Source of the DNA: Polysphondylium violaceum
Lineage: Eukaryota > Evosea > Eumycetozoa > Dictyosteliales > Dictyosteliaceae
NCBI GenBank assembly: GCA_000277445.1
Contig: AJWJ01000360.1
Span: 1-24,361 of the forward strand
Length of the DNA stretch: 24,361 bases
Reading direction: 5' to 3'
The notes under the pieces were generated by a model. The model did no database searches. It was not told the DNA's origin and was given only the letters and a program-made list of their open reading frames with translations. Within the stretch, counting starts at the first letter, position 1. Each line of letters begins with the position of its first letter. Shown here piece by piece: positions 9,924 through 20,164 of the stretch. The position numbers and the translations under genes are program-made.

Positions 9924-12900
9924 TTAAACATCTCCAAGTTGATTAAATTCATGACGTCTTAATTTCATTTTAATTTCATTGGTTACAATATTAAAGTCTT
10001 GAGGATTGTAATACTGAGGATACCAGTCGATAAAGAGAGAGATATATTTTGAAGAGCTGTATTTGTCATCGTTGTATTTGTTTATAATTTCATGAAACAA
10101 GAGCGGTGTCCAGAGGGATTTCGACTCGACTTTTTTTTGAATAAATGTGAGCAATTGTTTGCCAAGAGTGGCGAAAATCTCGTTGGCATAGGGTTCTTTG
10201 CCAACAAAGTCCAAGAGAAAGGTAAAGATTTTCTTGTTGTGGGTAAAGGGTGACTCTGAGAGAATCATCATGATGTTAAAGAAATCCTGGCTTGTAAACG
10301 TCAATTTACGCTCGTCAGCTTGGTTGATAATGTCGATGAAATTGTCATAGTTGAGCGAACGGTTTTGTTGGAGTGATTTAATCATGGCTACATAGAATCC
10401 AGAGGTGGGCTCGAGACCAATGGACTCGTAGAGATCGGGCGACAGACGTTTATAGTAGGCCAGGGCGGTGGCCATAGAGTCGGTGAGGGAGATGGTGTAT
10501 TTGTATCGAGTCGAAAAGGCGAGATATTCGTTCAATGGCAAAACAAAGTGGGGATAGAGGGGCGCAGCCAATTCGATAAACTTTTCCAGTGCCTTTTGGT
10601 CAAAGTTGGGAGACTGTTCAAAGTGTTCATAGACGGTAAAGTAGTTTTGATCCTTGCAATGCTTGTTTATAAATATTTCCAAGTAGTGTTGTTGGTTGAT
10701 TGGATCGTGCATATCTAATATACAAAGGGCAGCGTTTGAAATGGATTGGGTATTGAAATAGTGAAATAGCATAATATACATGGGGTCAGAGGTCACAATT
10801 CTGTGCAAGAGTTGATTGGCGGTTTTGTGGCTGAGTGTTTTTCGGTTGCTTAGCATTTTCAACATCAACTTTTCAACCTCGTCGTGCGAGAGATATTTGA
10901 GATTGTTGTCAATCCAATGGTCAATGCCCAGGGGCGCTGTGTTGAAAACCAAGAGTTTGGTCGATAGTAAATCTAGAGTTCTGCCCTTGATTCTATTGGC
11001 GACAGAGCTCATAATAAAGTCTTTAGTCTTTTTCCTTGGTGAATGCACACATTCAATGATGCCACACAATACCAACTCATAGGTTTTCAATTGAATGCCA
11101 AGATTGTGTAGATGGTTGAGAAAGAGTTGAAATGTAGAGTGTGGCAATGGGACAAAGTTACCATTTTCGTTATAGTAGTTTGATCGATTATGGTGAATGG
11201 CAAGCATAAAAGAGTGTCTAATCATGGGGTTGTTTAGGTGGGCAATCGATAGTTTTCCGAGGAGATCATTGACATCGATATTGGTATTGTTTGACAAGAG
11301 ATACAAATATACATAGTTGGCAACAATTTCATTGGTTTTCTCGTCATGTTTGGGGAGGCTGTTTATTATCGTCCATGCAATCGAGTAGAGTTTGTTATTC
11401 AACGCACATTGTGCAAAGTGGTAGGCTTTGTCGGGAATTTGTTGATAGAGTAGCTTTATATCATCCTCACCCAACGGAATGTTATTGTTGGCATTGATGA
11501 GGAGTGATGTAATGGCGTTGGCCTTTTCTTTGTCATCAAGTGGTCCAAGTTCAGAGACAATCAGTCTGTGAACCTTGTCTAGTTTGCCGAGATAGAGAAA
11601 GGTGTTGGCAAGAAATTGGAATGTCTCTGGCATGATTGGGAACGATTTCTTGAGATCTTGATAAAACGACTCAATAAAGTTGGCAGACTTATGTTTGAGA
11701 AAAATGTGGAAATTGGTGCTGTCGATGGGAATGTTGTTTTGTTGACAGATCTTGATCCAGTCGATAGAGGGCAGGCTTTTGATAAGGTTGGTGAGCACCT
11801 GGGATGTGGGGAGAAAGCCTTTGCTAAGCATTTCACTGAGGATGGATAAAGGACTTTTGGGCGTCACGCTCTTTAGCGAGAGCAATAGGATAAAGTTGTA
11901 ATATTTGGCGTCTTTGATTGGAATGCTGTGGAGCAAATCCATGCATTCTTGAAGGAGTTTTGGATCGGTGGTGGTTTCTTCTTGCTCATTGTTGTCTTGG
12001 TCTTCGTGACTGACCTCCATTCCCAATCCATCGGCCTGAGTAAATTTGATAATGGGGCTTTTGAGCCAAAGACTCGTGTGTAGGGCTTTTTTGGGCCTGA
12101 CATTGTCTTTGAGGAGTGGGTCGAGAAGGATTTGGATGGTGGACAAGTCGGGTTCGATAGATCTTTCCTTGAGCAGTTTTTCAAACAACACCTTGACCAT
12201 TTTCTGATTGGAATGGTAGTGGGTCAAGAGAGAGTGATAGATGTTGATACTGGGGTGTTTGGAGAGGATCGAGTCGGCCTTGTAGAGGAACTTTGAGAGT
12301 CTGTGAAAGTTTGTAGAGTAGGTCAAATGCGACAACAGCGTTGCCACCATGGTGTCGTGCACCTGTTGTCCAACGTCGTATTTCTCGATATTGTTGTACA
12401 ATGAGAGTAACTCTTCGACATCGGTCGTCAAAGAGAGCACCAAAAACGAATTTGTAATGATTGTTTCGGTGGGATGGTATCCCTTGGCCGAGAGATTGTC
12501 TCTAAAGCTAAGGGCAATCGAGTTGTGCTCTAGGGACGACAGGATATTGTGTATGTCTAAATACATCTCTTCGTCAATGTCATAGCCGCACAACAACATT
12601 GCGTCGACCCATTTGATCGCAGCGATGGGCTTCAGGTTGATGATGGCGTAGATAGAGTCTAGAAACATATCCAAGGGCAGCAATTGGTGGATTTGTATAT
12701 TTTGTTGGTGGAGATACATCACATACAGGGGCAGATAATGGTTGCCATAATGAAGAATTTGGTAGATGTCAAACATGGACTCCTTGAGATTGTGCATCTG
12801 GTATTTTGTCATCATTTCACCGACAAGCGTATAGTTTTTGGTGACAATGGCACCAGCAATCAAAGCAATCTTCATTTTATGCACCAAGTGCATGATGCAG

Positions 12901-13932
12901 ATGCCAAATGGATTGTTTGTGTCGTTGATGACCGACGAAGTCATCGATTCTATGATTGTGGAGCCAGAGGTAAACTTTTCCTCCAAAGCATAGTATAAAA
13001 TCAGTGTTGGATAATAGGATATGTCTTGTAGGACCAATTCCTCTAGAACGGGTTTGGTATCCTCTCTATTGTTTAGATTGTTGATGAAAAAGCAACATTT
13101 TGAATATTCATCCAAATGATTGATTGATTTAAATATATCGATTCTATAGTCATATGAATATTAGTATCGTTGACAATGGATATCATATGGTGTATACTTA
13201 CAGTGATGATTTTTTATCCATTTTTGGATATTTTGATGGTAGATCTAGATTTTGAATAAAAGGCTTGACATTGATTTGAGATCTAGGCAAGATTTTAGAC
13301 TCTATTTTATGTGATTTCGTTTCTCGACTGCTATTGACGTTGTCTTTATATTTTAATGGTTTTACTTTTTTATTCTTGATGTCTTGTGTATCACTACTAG
13401 GACTACCTATGGTACTACTCTTTTTACTATTATTATTGTTTCTATTGGCTCTTATAAAGTTTATTTGATCGATATCATTGTCAGCAATGTTTTTATCATA
13501 GTATTCACTGATCTTATCATTTAAATACATGTTTATATCGTATGAATCAGTATCTAATAGTGGCTTATTATCATCATTGTTGCTATTATCTATAGTATCT
13601 CTGGGTGGTAGTGTTGGCGTTGGGGCTTGTAAATTGTTTTCCTTAAAGTATCCTTGGTAATCTGATAATAACTGTGTGAGGATATCTTCATCAATGATTC
13701 TGCTTTTACTAGCTCTATTATTTGCATTTATGTTTCTCGTGTTTATATTATTACTGTTACCCGTACCACTACTACTGTTATCACTACTGCTACTACTTGT
13801 TGTATATAATCTGTCAGTAGTTATTGATAATGACGGTGATGATGATGTGGTAGAATATATACCACATCCACTATTAGATCCATTCTTTACTAATCTATTT
13901 AATAAATGAAATGATCCAACAATCCTATACAT
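9924..13932 (-). CDS. Mitochondrial PPR-like helical-repeat protein
   Basis: Two exons, 13202-13932 and 9924-13143, with a 58-base intron (GTAAGT...ACTATAG), give 1316 residues. The join reads MDKKSSL then IDIFKSINHLDEYSKCC and keeps the frame. The N-terminus (MYRIVGSFHLLNRLVKNG) is basic, free of acidic residues and Ser-rich, a mitochondrial presequence. Residues up to about 240 are then Ser/Asn-rich and disordered. The remainder is a long array of helix pairs. Some units resemble 35-residue pentatricopeptide repeats, for example YYNFILLLSL..., LSEMLSKGFLPTSQVLTNLI and LLKERSIEPDLSTIQILL. PPR proteins bind organelle RNA and control its processing, stability or translation. Repeats are degenerate, so the RNA target cannot be predicted. 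An LRPPRC- or PTCD-like role is possible but unproven. Confidence 0.85.
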
Positions 13933-14034
13933 TGCTTTAAATAGAGGAAAAAAGATCTATGTTGTATAATATCTTTCTTGTCTTCTCTTACTCGATAAGG
14001 ATCTTCAATAAATACATATGCCCTAAAAATCTTG

Positions 14035-14063
<29 letters not shown>
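14035..14063 (+). repeat. Poly(T) tract of about 29 bases
   Basis: An uninterrupted T run between two minus-strand coding stretches. It is the longest homopolymer in the window, and its length is likely to be unreliable in the assembly. Confidence 0.85.
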
Positions 14064-14066
<3 letters not shown>

Positions 14067-14104
14067 ATTCATTTGAAGTGAGGCTCCATCAAAAATTAAT
14101 TTAG

Positions 14105-14121
14105 CTTTTCTCAGAGAAAAG
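14105..14121. repeat. 8-bp palindrome over a possible stop codon
   Basis: CTTTTCTC (14105-14112) and GAGAAAAG (14114-14121) are exact reverse complements around one central base. It overlaps the TGA that ends the small minus-strand ORF and would form a tight hairpin in its 3' end. Confidence 0.6.
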
Positions 14122-14346
14122 ATGATAATTTATCTTTTCTTTTTTCTAAATCTGGAATCGATAATTCTAGAAAAGATAGGATAGTACAAGCATTATTTGT
14201 ATTGCTACTACTTGTACCTTCTGAGCATATGAGTTTGTTTACAAATGGAGATAAATTTGGAGGAGAGATATACTCTATGTTTCTCATTTTCATGTTTACT
14301 TGTAAAAATAAATCATCCAGACCAGTCTTACCCGTTTTTTACTGGA
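14111..14346 (-). CDS. Possible small gene or 3' exon, unidentified
   Basis: The minus strand is open from about 14346 to the stop at 14111-14113. The segment contains GLDDLFLQVNMKMRNIEYIS, then PPNLSPFVNKLICSEG, a short Ser/Asn tract, and LSIPDLEKRKDKLSSFL at the end. If translated from ATG at 14293 it has 60 residues. The composition is more protein-like than the spacer around it, so it may be a real exon whose 5' part is not resolved. A candidate upstream start, MNLDFDNIEYSTFYSLKF, lies at about 14450-14390, but I found no convincing splice to join them. I recognise no family. Confidence 0.3.
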
Positions 14347-14827
14347 GATTTTTTCACCACCACCAGTCCAAAAACATGTATTTGTTTTTATTTTTCAAAT
14401 TTCAGAGAGTAAAACGTAGAATATTCAATATTGTCAAAATCTAAGTTCATTTCGATATTCTATTTCTTTTTTTACAAATTTTTGTTCGTTCAATCTATTT
14501 AAAAAAAATTCTTGTTATTAAAATCTGAAATATCTACAAATCATAAGACATATAAGTATTAAAAATCATCTTTTTCTTTCAACTATTCAGATACTTTTGG
14601 ATATATAACCTAATCCAAATTTCCCGTGGTATTATTATAAATATTTTTTTCTCAAAAACAAGATATTTGTTGATTTTTTTTTCATTTTGAAAATCAAAAA
14701 AAAATCTTTTGTCTCATCATCAAATCCATCGTTCAGACGAGTATAAAAAGTTTTTTTTTTTTCATTTTTTTTCACTTAGATCAGACTTTGTCAAATAATA
14801 TATATATAACTACAACAGAGAAATAGA

Positions 14828-15538
14828 ATGGAGCCAATCATCAATAAGGAAAAGTTGACCATTGTTTTATGCCACGGTTCATGGACTGGTGCTCTTGTGT
14901 GGCAAAGTGTGATTCCATTGTTGGTCAAAGAGGGCTACAAGGTTGTTGCTGCCGATTACCCCACTAGAAAGTTTAGCGAAGATGTCGAATATGCCAAAAA
15001 CTTGATCAGCAATCAAGAAGGAAACGTTCTCTTGGTTGGATACTCGTATGGTGGTGCTGTTGCAACCGAAGCCGGTAATCACGAAAAGGTTGTTGGCATT
15101 GTATATATCTGTGGTTTCGCTCTTGATACCAATGAAAGTTTGGGCAGTGTCTTGAACAAGAGAGAAGATCTCGCTAAAGATGGTAGAGTGTTGGACTCTC
15201 AAGGCTTCCTCTGGGTCAAACACGAGGATTTCCATAGAAATATTTGTCCAGATATCAGCAAAGAAGATGCCTTGGCCATGTCTGTCTGTCAAAAACCATT
15301 ACACTTGGATGTTGTTCTCAATGAAATGGGTCCAAATCCAGCCTGGAAAACCAAGCCATGTTACTATCAAGTTTCAAACAACGATAGAATGATTCCAAAA
15401 GAAACTCAATTGGAAATTGTAGCCAATATTAAACCAAAGAAAACCATTCATTTAGATGCCAATCATGCTACCATCTCATCTCATCCAAAAGAAGTATCAG
15501 ACTTTATTCTCGATGCCGCTGTTGCTTTTAATAATTAA
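14828..15538 (+). CDS. Alpha/beta hydrolase (esterase-like)
   Basis: A single exon of 236 residues. The alpha/beta-hydrolase layout is complete. The oxyanion-loop motif CHGSWTG is at 15-21, the nucleophile elbow GYSYGG has Ser at 73, the acid is probably Asp 186 (NNDRMIP), and the catalytic His is at 213 (DANHATISSHP). There is no signal peptide or membrane segment, so it is probably a cytosolic enzyme. The short, lid-poor form and the elbow match the bacterial and plant methylesterase-like branch (AB hydrolase 1/6 type), which cleaves small esters. The substrate is unknown. It is intronless and less AT-rich than its surroundings, so it might have been acquired from bacteria, but that needs a tree. 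AATAAA words follow the stop at once. Confidence 0.92.
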   Translation: MEPIINKEKLTIVLCHGSWTGALVWQSVIPLLVKEGYKVVAADYPTRKFSEDVEYAKNLISNQEGNVLLVGYSYGGAVATEAGNHEKVVGIVYICGFALDTNESLGSVLNKREDLAKDGRVLDSQGFLWVKHEDFHRNICPDISKEDALAMSVCQKPLHLDVVLNEMGPNPAWKTKPCYYQVSNNDRMIPKETQLEIVANIKPKKTIHLDANHATISSHPKEVSDFILDAAVAFNN

Positions 15539-15540
15539 AA

Positions 15541-15578
15541 AATAAATAAAAAAATAAATATAAATAATTAAAATAAAT
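15541..15578 (+). terminator. AATAAA cluster downstream of the hydrolase
   Basis: Several AATAAA words follow the TAA of the hydrolase within 40 bases. They are probable polyadenylation signals. Confidence 0.5.
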
Positions 15579-15824
15579 GATTAACCTGCCCATCTTAGAG
15601 GCCGCAATATATCAAATTCCTCAGACTGGAACCATTCAAATAAAAGATTTGCAAAAACACGGATAATCATACTATTAAATACCAATATCATTGATCAATT
15701 ATTATATTATTATGTTACAAAAGATCAATATTTGATTTGGAATCTTGGTATTAGTCCCTTCTATCTTTCATTATATGACCAAAAGAGTAATTTTAAGATT
15801 TATGTTTTTCTCCCACACAGTTGA
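15577..15824 (+). pseudogene. Coding-like remnant, unidentified
   Basis: ATG at 15577 opens 29 codons reading MINLPILEAAIYQIPQTG and then TIQIKDLQKHG, less AT-rich than the spacer. The frame then stops. From about 15660 an adjacent frame is open to 15824 and is also protein-like (IIDQLLYYYVTKDQYLIWNL, then GISPFYLSLYDQKSNFK). TTTTTCTCCCACACAG before 15821 looks like a splice acceptor. The two pieces could be a decayed gene fragment, or exons of a short gene I cannot resolve. No family is recognised. Confidence 0.3.
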
Positions 15825-15965
15825 CGATTTCAGGAATTTTTATTTTTTTTTTTTTTAAAGAAAAATTTTAAAAGCTCATAAAATTTTAAGAGTTTTTTTC
15901 CATTTATTTATTTTCATTTTTGGGATACACAACATATGTATTATACTAGATATAGATAGAATATC
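15825..15965. promoter_or_regulatory. T-rich leader of the Ulp1 gene
   Basis: A run of about 14 T (near 15844-15857) and AT-rich sequence precede the Ulp1 start, the usual composition of dictyostelid promoters. Confidence 0.4.
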
Positions 15966-18408
15966 ATGTCTTCTATGATTATAGAAACATCGCCAGCACC
16001 CCCAACACCAACACATACATCCACACCGCAACAGACACAACAAACTAGATCATCGATACTTTTTCAAGAGGTTGGAAATATAATCAATACATTCAAGAGA
16101 AAAACATTTGATTTAATATCACCGTCATCGTCACAGCAACAATCAGAGGATATAAATAACAATAGTTCATCTCGGTCACTAAAGAGAAGTAAATACTATT
16201 ATCACAAACAAAATCAACACTCACAACAATCGCCACAACAACAACAGCAGCAACTATCGAGTAATAGTATTTTTTCAATCACAGGTGAGTATTTTGAAGG
16301 GTCTAGTGCATGCACATGAATGGTATTAACCTCTATTCAATAACATAGTATTTTCGACAAAGAGTTTTTTGGGTAAACTAGCAAATTCAATACCATCTGC
16401 ATTAAGTTCATTTAGTTTAGGTAGATCAAAAGACAACAACAAGAGTAGTCAAAAGAATAAAAGTAACAACACTACTGTAGCAAAAGATTATTCATATTAC
16501 AATAGAGTAGATAATAAATATACGCTTAGACGTTCAGGTAATAGTAATAAAAACAACAGTAATAGTACCACGAGTAATAGTTATAACCAACAGGATATTA
16601 TAAACTCTGTAAGATTAAAAAAGCTATTATATAGACCCAAGCAGCAGCTACCTTATCAATATCAAGGGGACTTCAATAATATACATTTAAACTTTGCCCC
16701 CTCACCAATTAAGAACCAATATCTACAACAAAAGGAACACCAAGAACAACAACAAAAACAACAACAACTATTTAATAACTCTCATTATATAATGGACGAA
16801 TCAAATACAGATACAGATAATAATGAAATAGCTAATGGCAATCATAATAATAGTAATGGTGATAATGGCGACAATGATGCCAGTTTCACAAAGCACAATT
16901 CAACACCTAAAAAGGCTAATAGACCAACAACCCCATCATCGTCAAACAAACTCTCATTTGTAGATTCCGTTGCAATAGAAAAACAAAATCAAAAGTTTAT
17001 CAAATCATTGGATAACGTCATTAATAAGTGTCAAACTTCATTTTATGTTACTGGGCAACCAGCTGATGTTGATGATGATGATGGAGATAATAGCAATATA
17101 TTGTCAACAATCAACAACAATACATCATATAATGTATCAACTATACCTCAACAACAACAAAGAACATCAATTTTTAAGCAACCAATTTCACCATACAGAT
17201 CACAACAAGAACTGCAACAACAAGAGCAATCATTTGATTTATTTAATCAAGATGATGATGATGATATCAATAACAATAATAATAATGATTTAAGTCTTGG
17301 TGATTTAAATACTTCGTTATCTAAAACATCACCAACAACAAAATATACTAGTGGTGCTAGTAGTCTTTATAGTAGTAGAAATAGTCAATATAAAAACAAC
17401 TTGATTGCAAGTCTGAGACCCAATCAAAGTTTGAATCAAGATATTGTCGATCGTATAGAAAAGCAATCACAAGATCCTCAATACCAATTCAAACAGCAAG
17501 TCGATGTAGATCTCAAGAAACACAGAGACTCTGAAATATTCTCATTGTTGGACAAACTCGATTCACTTCACAAAACCAATAAATGGAATATTCTCAGACA
17601 AATTGACGAGAGAATAGAAAGAGACAAGAACGCCAAACCCATTCTCAGACCATTGTCACCCAAAGAAGATCAAATCATTGATAATATATTTAAACGAGGT
17701 GGCGACGATGAGGAAGTGGTGTCCAAGGTGGGTGCAAACATCTGTACTCGATCCGATATTCGTTTATTGGGGCCTGGTAAATGGTTGAATGATGAAATCA
17801 TTAATTTCTATTTGATCATGTTAAACACTAGACAAACCACCTCTACAAAGTATATGAAATGTCATTTCTTTAATACATTTTTCTATCAACTTTTATGTAA
17901 TAACAATGGAACCTATAATTATGATCGTGTTAAAAAGTGGACAAATTCAATTGATATTTTCTCTCTCGAAAAAGTCATTCTTCCCATTCATTTGGGCAAT
18001 CATTGGTGTTGTGCTGTAATTAATTTTAAAGAAAAACTTATTCAATACTATGATAGTTTGCTTGGTGATAATCCTGCTTGTTTATCTGTAAGTTTATTTT
18101 GTTTAGTTTATTATTAAATAATGGCTATTAATAGTATTGCTTTCAATTATATTTAGAAATTGAGAAGATATTTACAAGATGAAATGAAAAATAGAAAAAA
18201 AGAAGGTATTATTAATCTAGACGAATTTAGAGATGTAACAGATAAAGATATTCCAACACAAAATAATGGGTATGATTGTGGTGTGTTTATGTGTAAATTT
18301 GCAGAATTCTCATCAAGAGGAGCTAAATTAAATTTCACCCAAAAGGATATCACTCAATATAGACGTAGAATGGCTTTAGAAATTTTAAATAAACAAACTT
18401 TTGACTAA
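15966..18408 (+). CDS. Ulp1/SENP family SUMO-specific cysteine protease
   Basis: Three exons, 15966-16284, 16349-18087 and 18157-18408, joined through introns of 64 and 69 bases (GTGAGT...ATAG and GTAAGT...TTAG), give 769 residues. The first ~560 residues are Gln/Asn/Ser-rich and probably disordered. The C-terminal ~200 residues are a C48 peptidase. It has a substrate-entry segment (RLLGPGKWLNDEIINFYL), the catalytic His at about 658 in LGNHWCC, Asp at about 675 in YYDSLLG, the oxyanion Gln at about 721 and the Cys at about 727 in NNGYDCGVF. All catalytic residues are present. Enzymes of this kind mature SUMO and remove it from substrates, often at the nuclear rim. The last intron separates the Asp from the Cys, so the 3' exon is essential. 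A related deneddylase (SENP8) is less likely given the size. Confidence 0.95.
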
Positions 18409-18588
18409 CTTTAATTTCAGAAATTTCATAATACATGTTTTTAAAACGTTTGATATTTATTTATGGTTATACTGGGAAAACATGTTCAATGGAAAGTACT
18501 GCTTTTTAGACGTATCGTCAAGTTCGTGCCCAGGTTGATTTAGTAAATTATGATATCTGTCATTGTCCTATTTCTGATAATTCAGATA

Positions 18589-19632
18589 TTAGATTCTTGT
18601 ATTATTTTCAAAAAAGGTAATACATTTTGCATTACAATATGATAGAAAAAAAAACATAGCCCGACAAATGTCGGCGGCGGTGTGGGGTCTATCCTCAGAG
18701 GGTCCCATAGTGTCATCATCATTGTCCGAGTCAGGAGAGGCGGAAACAGTGGATGTAGTGGTAATGGTGGTAGTGGACTTGGTTGGAGTGGTTGGGGCGG
18801 CTTCGAGTGGGAGAACAACTACCGGTTTGGTGGGGGTAGTGTTGAGGGAAGCAGAGATTGGTGCGGAGGGACCATTAGTGGAAGTAGTAAACGAGGAGGA
18901 GGGAGATGTATTGGAGGGTATTTTAAGAGGAGGGTCGTCAGATGTTTTCAACTTCGCTTTACTGTTTGAAAAGAGTTTCATCTTGACGATAATATTTTTT
19001 TGTCTAAGGGAATCGATAACCCCATCCTCGTAAATGGGCATTGACATGTTCTTTTTATAAAGAGCGAGCCCAGCGAGTCTGTCGCCCTCAAGGAGAATAG
19101 TCGAGTGGACCTCTGGTGCTCCACCAAGCAGGTAGAGGGTATCTTTGAGGTGCTTGAAGCCATCATTGACCAACTGGGGAACCACAGACCCTGTGCGCAC
19201 TAGGAGGACATGGTGCGAGCAAAAAAAGATTTGGCAAAGGCGAGGGTGCGAGTATAGCATTTGGTGCACTAGGTCGAGATTACTGTGGGGTACTCTAGCA
19301 TGGCAAGTAGTGCCTTTGTTTGTCGTAGTGAAGCGAGGAGAATTGTCAATAGACAGCTCTAGTAGCTTGAGATGAAGTTCGTTTGGGATATCCTTCTCAG
19401 ACTTAAAGGTAGGAAAGAAGAAGCGAACAGAGAACTCGTCTTTCTTTAGGGTAAACAATCTCTGCATTGAGATGAGTTTAGACAGGGGATTGTCAGGATC
19501 TTGAAGGCACCTCTCTATCCAGGCAGCGGTTCTGACTGGACCGTGAAGGTTATGCATTGCTTGATCAGCATATGGGAGTGTGTCCGGTACTATAGTGGTA
19601 CCAACAGATGCGCCAGGAGCTGGGCTGTCCAT
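18589..19632 (-). CDS. Unidentified protein downstream of a tRNA gene (retroelement ORF1 or host gene)
   Basis: 347 residues in one exon from ATG at 19632. Residues about 25-225 are well-mixed and probably folded, with alternating strands and helices (for example AWIERCLQDPDNPLSKLIS and VLLVRTGSVVPQLVNDGF). About 226-320 is Ser/Thr/Pro-rich. The last ~25 residues (FFFLSYCNAKCITFF) look like read-through into AT-rich DNA. I recognise no family. It lies on the same strand as the tRNA-Asp gene and begins 240 bases past its 3' end. Dictyostelid TRE non-LTR retrotransposons insert beside tRNA genes, so a leftover ORF1 is a reasonable guess. No reverse transcriptase follows and no A tail is visible, so a host gene is equally possible. 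It converges on the Ulp1 gene. Confidence 0.55.
   Translation of the reverse strand: MDSPAPGASVGTTIVPDTLPYADQAMHNLHGPVRTAAWIERCLQDPDNPLSKLISMQRLFTLKKDEFSVRFFFPTFKSEKDIPNELHLKLLELSIDNSPRFTTTNKGTTCHARVPHSNLDLVHQMLYSHPRLCQIFFCSHHVLLVRTGSVVPQLVNDGFKHLKDTLYLLGGAPEVHSTILLEGDRLAGLALYKKNMSMPIYEDGVIDSLRQKNIIVKMKLFSNSKAKLKTSDDPPLKIPSNTSPSSSFTTSTNGPSAPISASLNTTPTKPVVVLPLEAAPTTPTKSTTTITTTSTVSASPDSDNDDDTMGPSEDRPHTAADICRAMFFFLSYCNAKCITFFENNTRI
18661..18674. repeat. 6-bp GC-rich inverted repeat near the 3' end of the orphan ORF
   Basis: CCGACA and TGTCGG are exact reverse complements around AA. On the minus strand it is followed within five bases by nine T. It marks the point where the ORF changes from mixed to AT-rich composition, so it may lie near the true end of the gene or element. 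Confidence 0.45.
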
Positions 19633-19871
19633 TGGTATGTAATACGTAAAAATTAAGAGGTTTTACTAGGAGCAGAGAATGTAACACAGAAAACGTAAAA
19701 AAGCCGTAAAAACTTTTTAGAGATCTGCATGCGAGTTAGGTCAACAACGAAAAAAAATTAAGAATAAAAGGTCCCGAGGGTATGTTCTGAGATAATTAGT
19801 TTGAATGGGGCTGGGGGGAGAGCGAATTTGTGTGGGATTGGTGGATTAAAAAGGTTTCAAATTAAAAAGTT
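19633..19871. other. Spacer between the tRNA-Asp gene and the orphan ORF
   Basis: Less AT-rich than most spacers here, with a G-rich patch at 19806-19840. It contains the RNA polymerase III terminator of the tRNA. It may be the 5' leader of the orphan ORF or of a tRNA-targeting element. Confidence 0.5.
19864..19868 (-). terminator. Pol III terminator of tRNA-Asp
   Basis: Five T on the minus strand begin four bases after the tRNA 3' end. A second run of five T lies at 19848-19852 as a back-up. Confidence 0.8.
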
Positions 19872-19943
19872 CTCCCTCTCCGGGAATTGAACCCGGGCCT
19901 TTCGCGTGACAGGCGAAAATCCTCACCACTAGACCAAGAAGGA
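19872..19943 (-). tRNA. tRNA-Asp (GUC)
   Basis: 72 bases, no intron. The acceptor arms TCCTTCT and AGAGGGA pair over seven positions (one G-T), with G as discriminator, the base expected for Asp. The anticodon arm is TTCGC-CTGTCAC-GCGAA, so the anticodon is GTC. The D arm has GGTCTAGTGGTGAG (A box) and the T arm has GGGTTCAATTCCC (B box). Only the mature 3' CCA is not encoded, as usual in eukaryotes. It is divergent from the Der GTPase gene. Confidence 0.97.
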
Positions 19944-20128
19944 TTTGGATGAAAATAGGAAAAAAAATTATAATATCTATTTTCGAAATTTTTTAAAATT
20001 TTAGTTAATTTCTATATAGTTTTAAAATAAGCAAGATATATAAAGAAAGATAAAAATTATAAACCTCAAGAAGTTATTTCATATTCCATAGGAATCGTTT
20101 TTTCATTTGTTAAAAAAAAAGATTAAAA

Positions 20129-20164
20129 ATGAATAGTCATTTTCTATCATGCTCCGTAATATAA
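20129..20164 (+). promoter_or_regulatory. Upstream ORF overlapping the Der GTPase start
   Basis: ATG at 20129 in a strong AAAATG context opens an 11-codon frame (MNSHFLSCSVI) that ends at 20162-20164, past the main ATG at 20149 and in another frame. The main ATG has a weaker context (ATCATG). If the first ATG is in the mRNA, it should limit translation of the GTPase, or require leaky scanning. Confidence 0.4.

Larger units (their letters stand above)
13933..14827. other. Spacer between the PPR-like gene and the hydrolase
   Basis: About 0.9 kb. It holds a T run of about 29 at 14035-14063, a possible small minus-strand gene (14111-14346), and T-rich plus TATATATA sequence just before the hydrolase start, probably its promoter (about 14740-14815). 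Confidence 0.6.

Noticed and set aside
13198-13932. Separate 244-residue mitochondrial protein
   Set aside because: The end is a GTAAGT donor, and the next ORF continues in phase after a 58-base intron, so it is exon 1 of the PPR-like gene.
14202-14444. Plus-strand 80-residue ORF
   Set aside because: Phe/Leu-rich complement of the protein-like minus-strand stretch; no family and no coding bias.
18589-19632. Complete TRE retrotransposon
   Set aside because: No reverse transcriptase or endonuclease sequence, A tail or target duplication is visible, so only a possible ORF1 relation is kept as a hypothesis.
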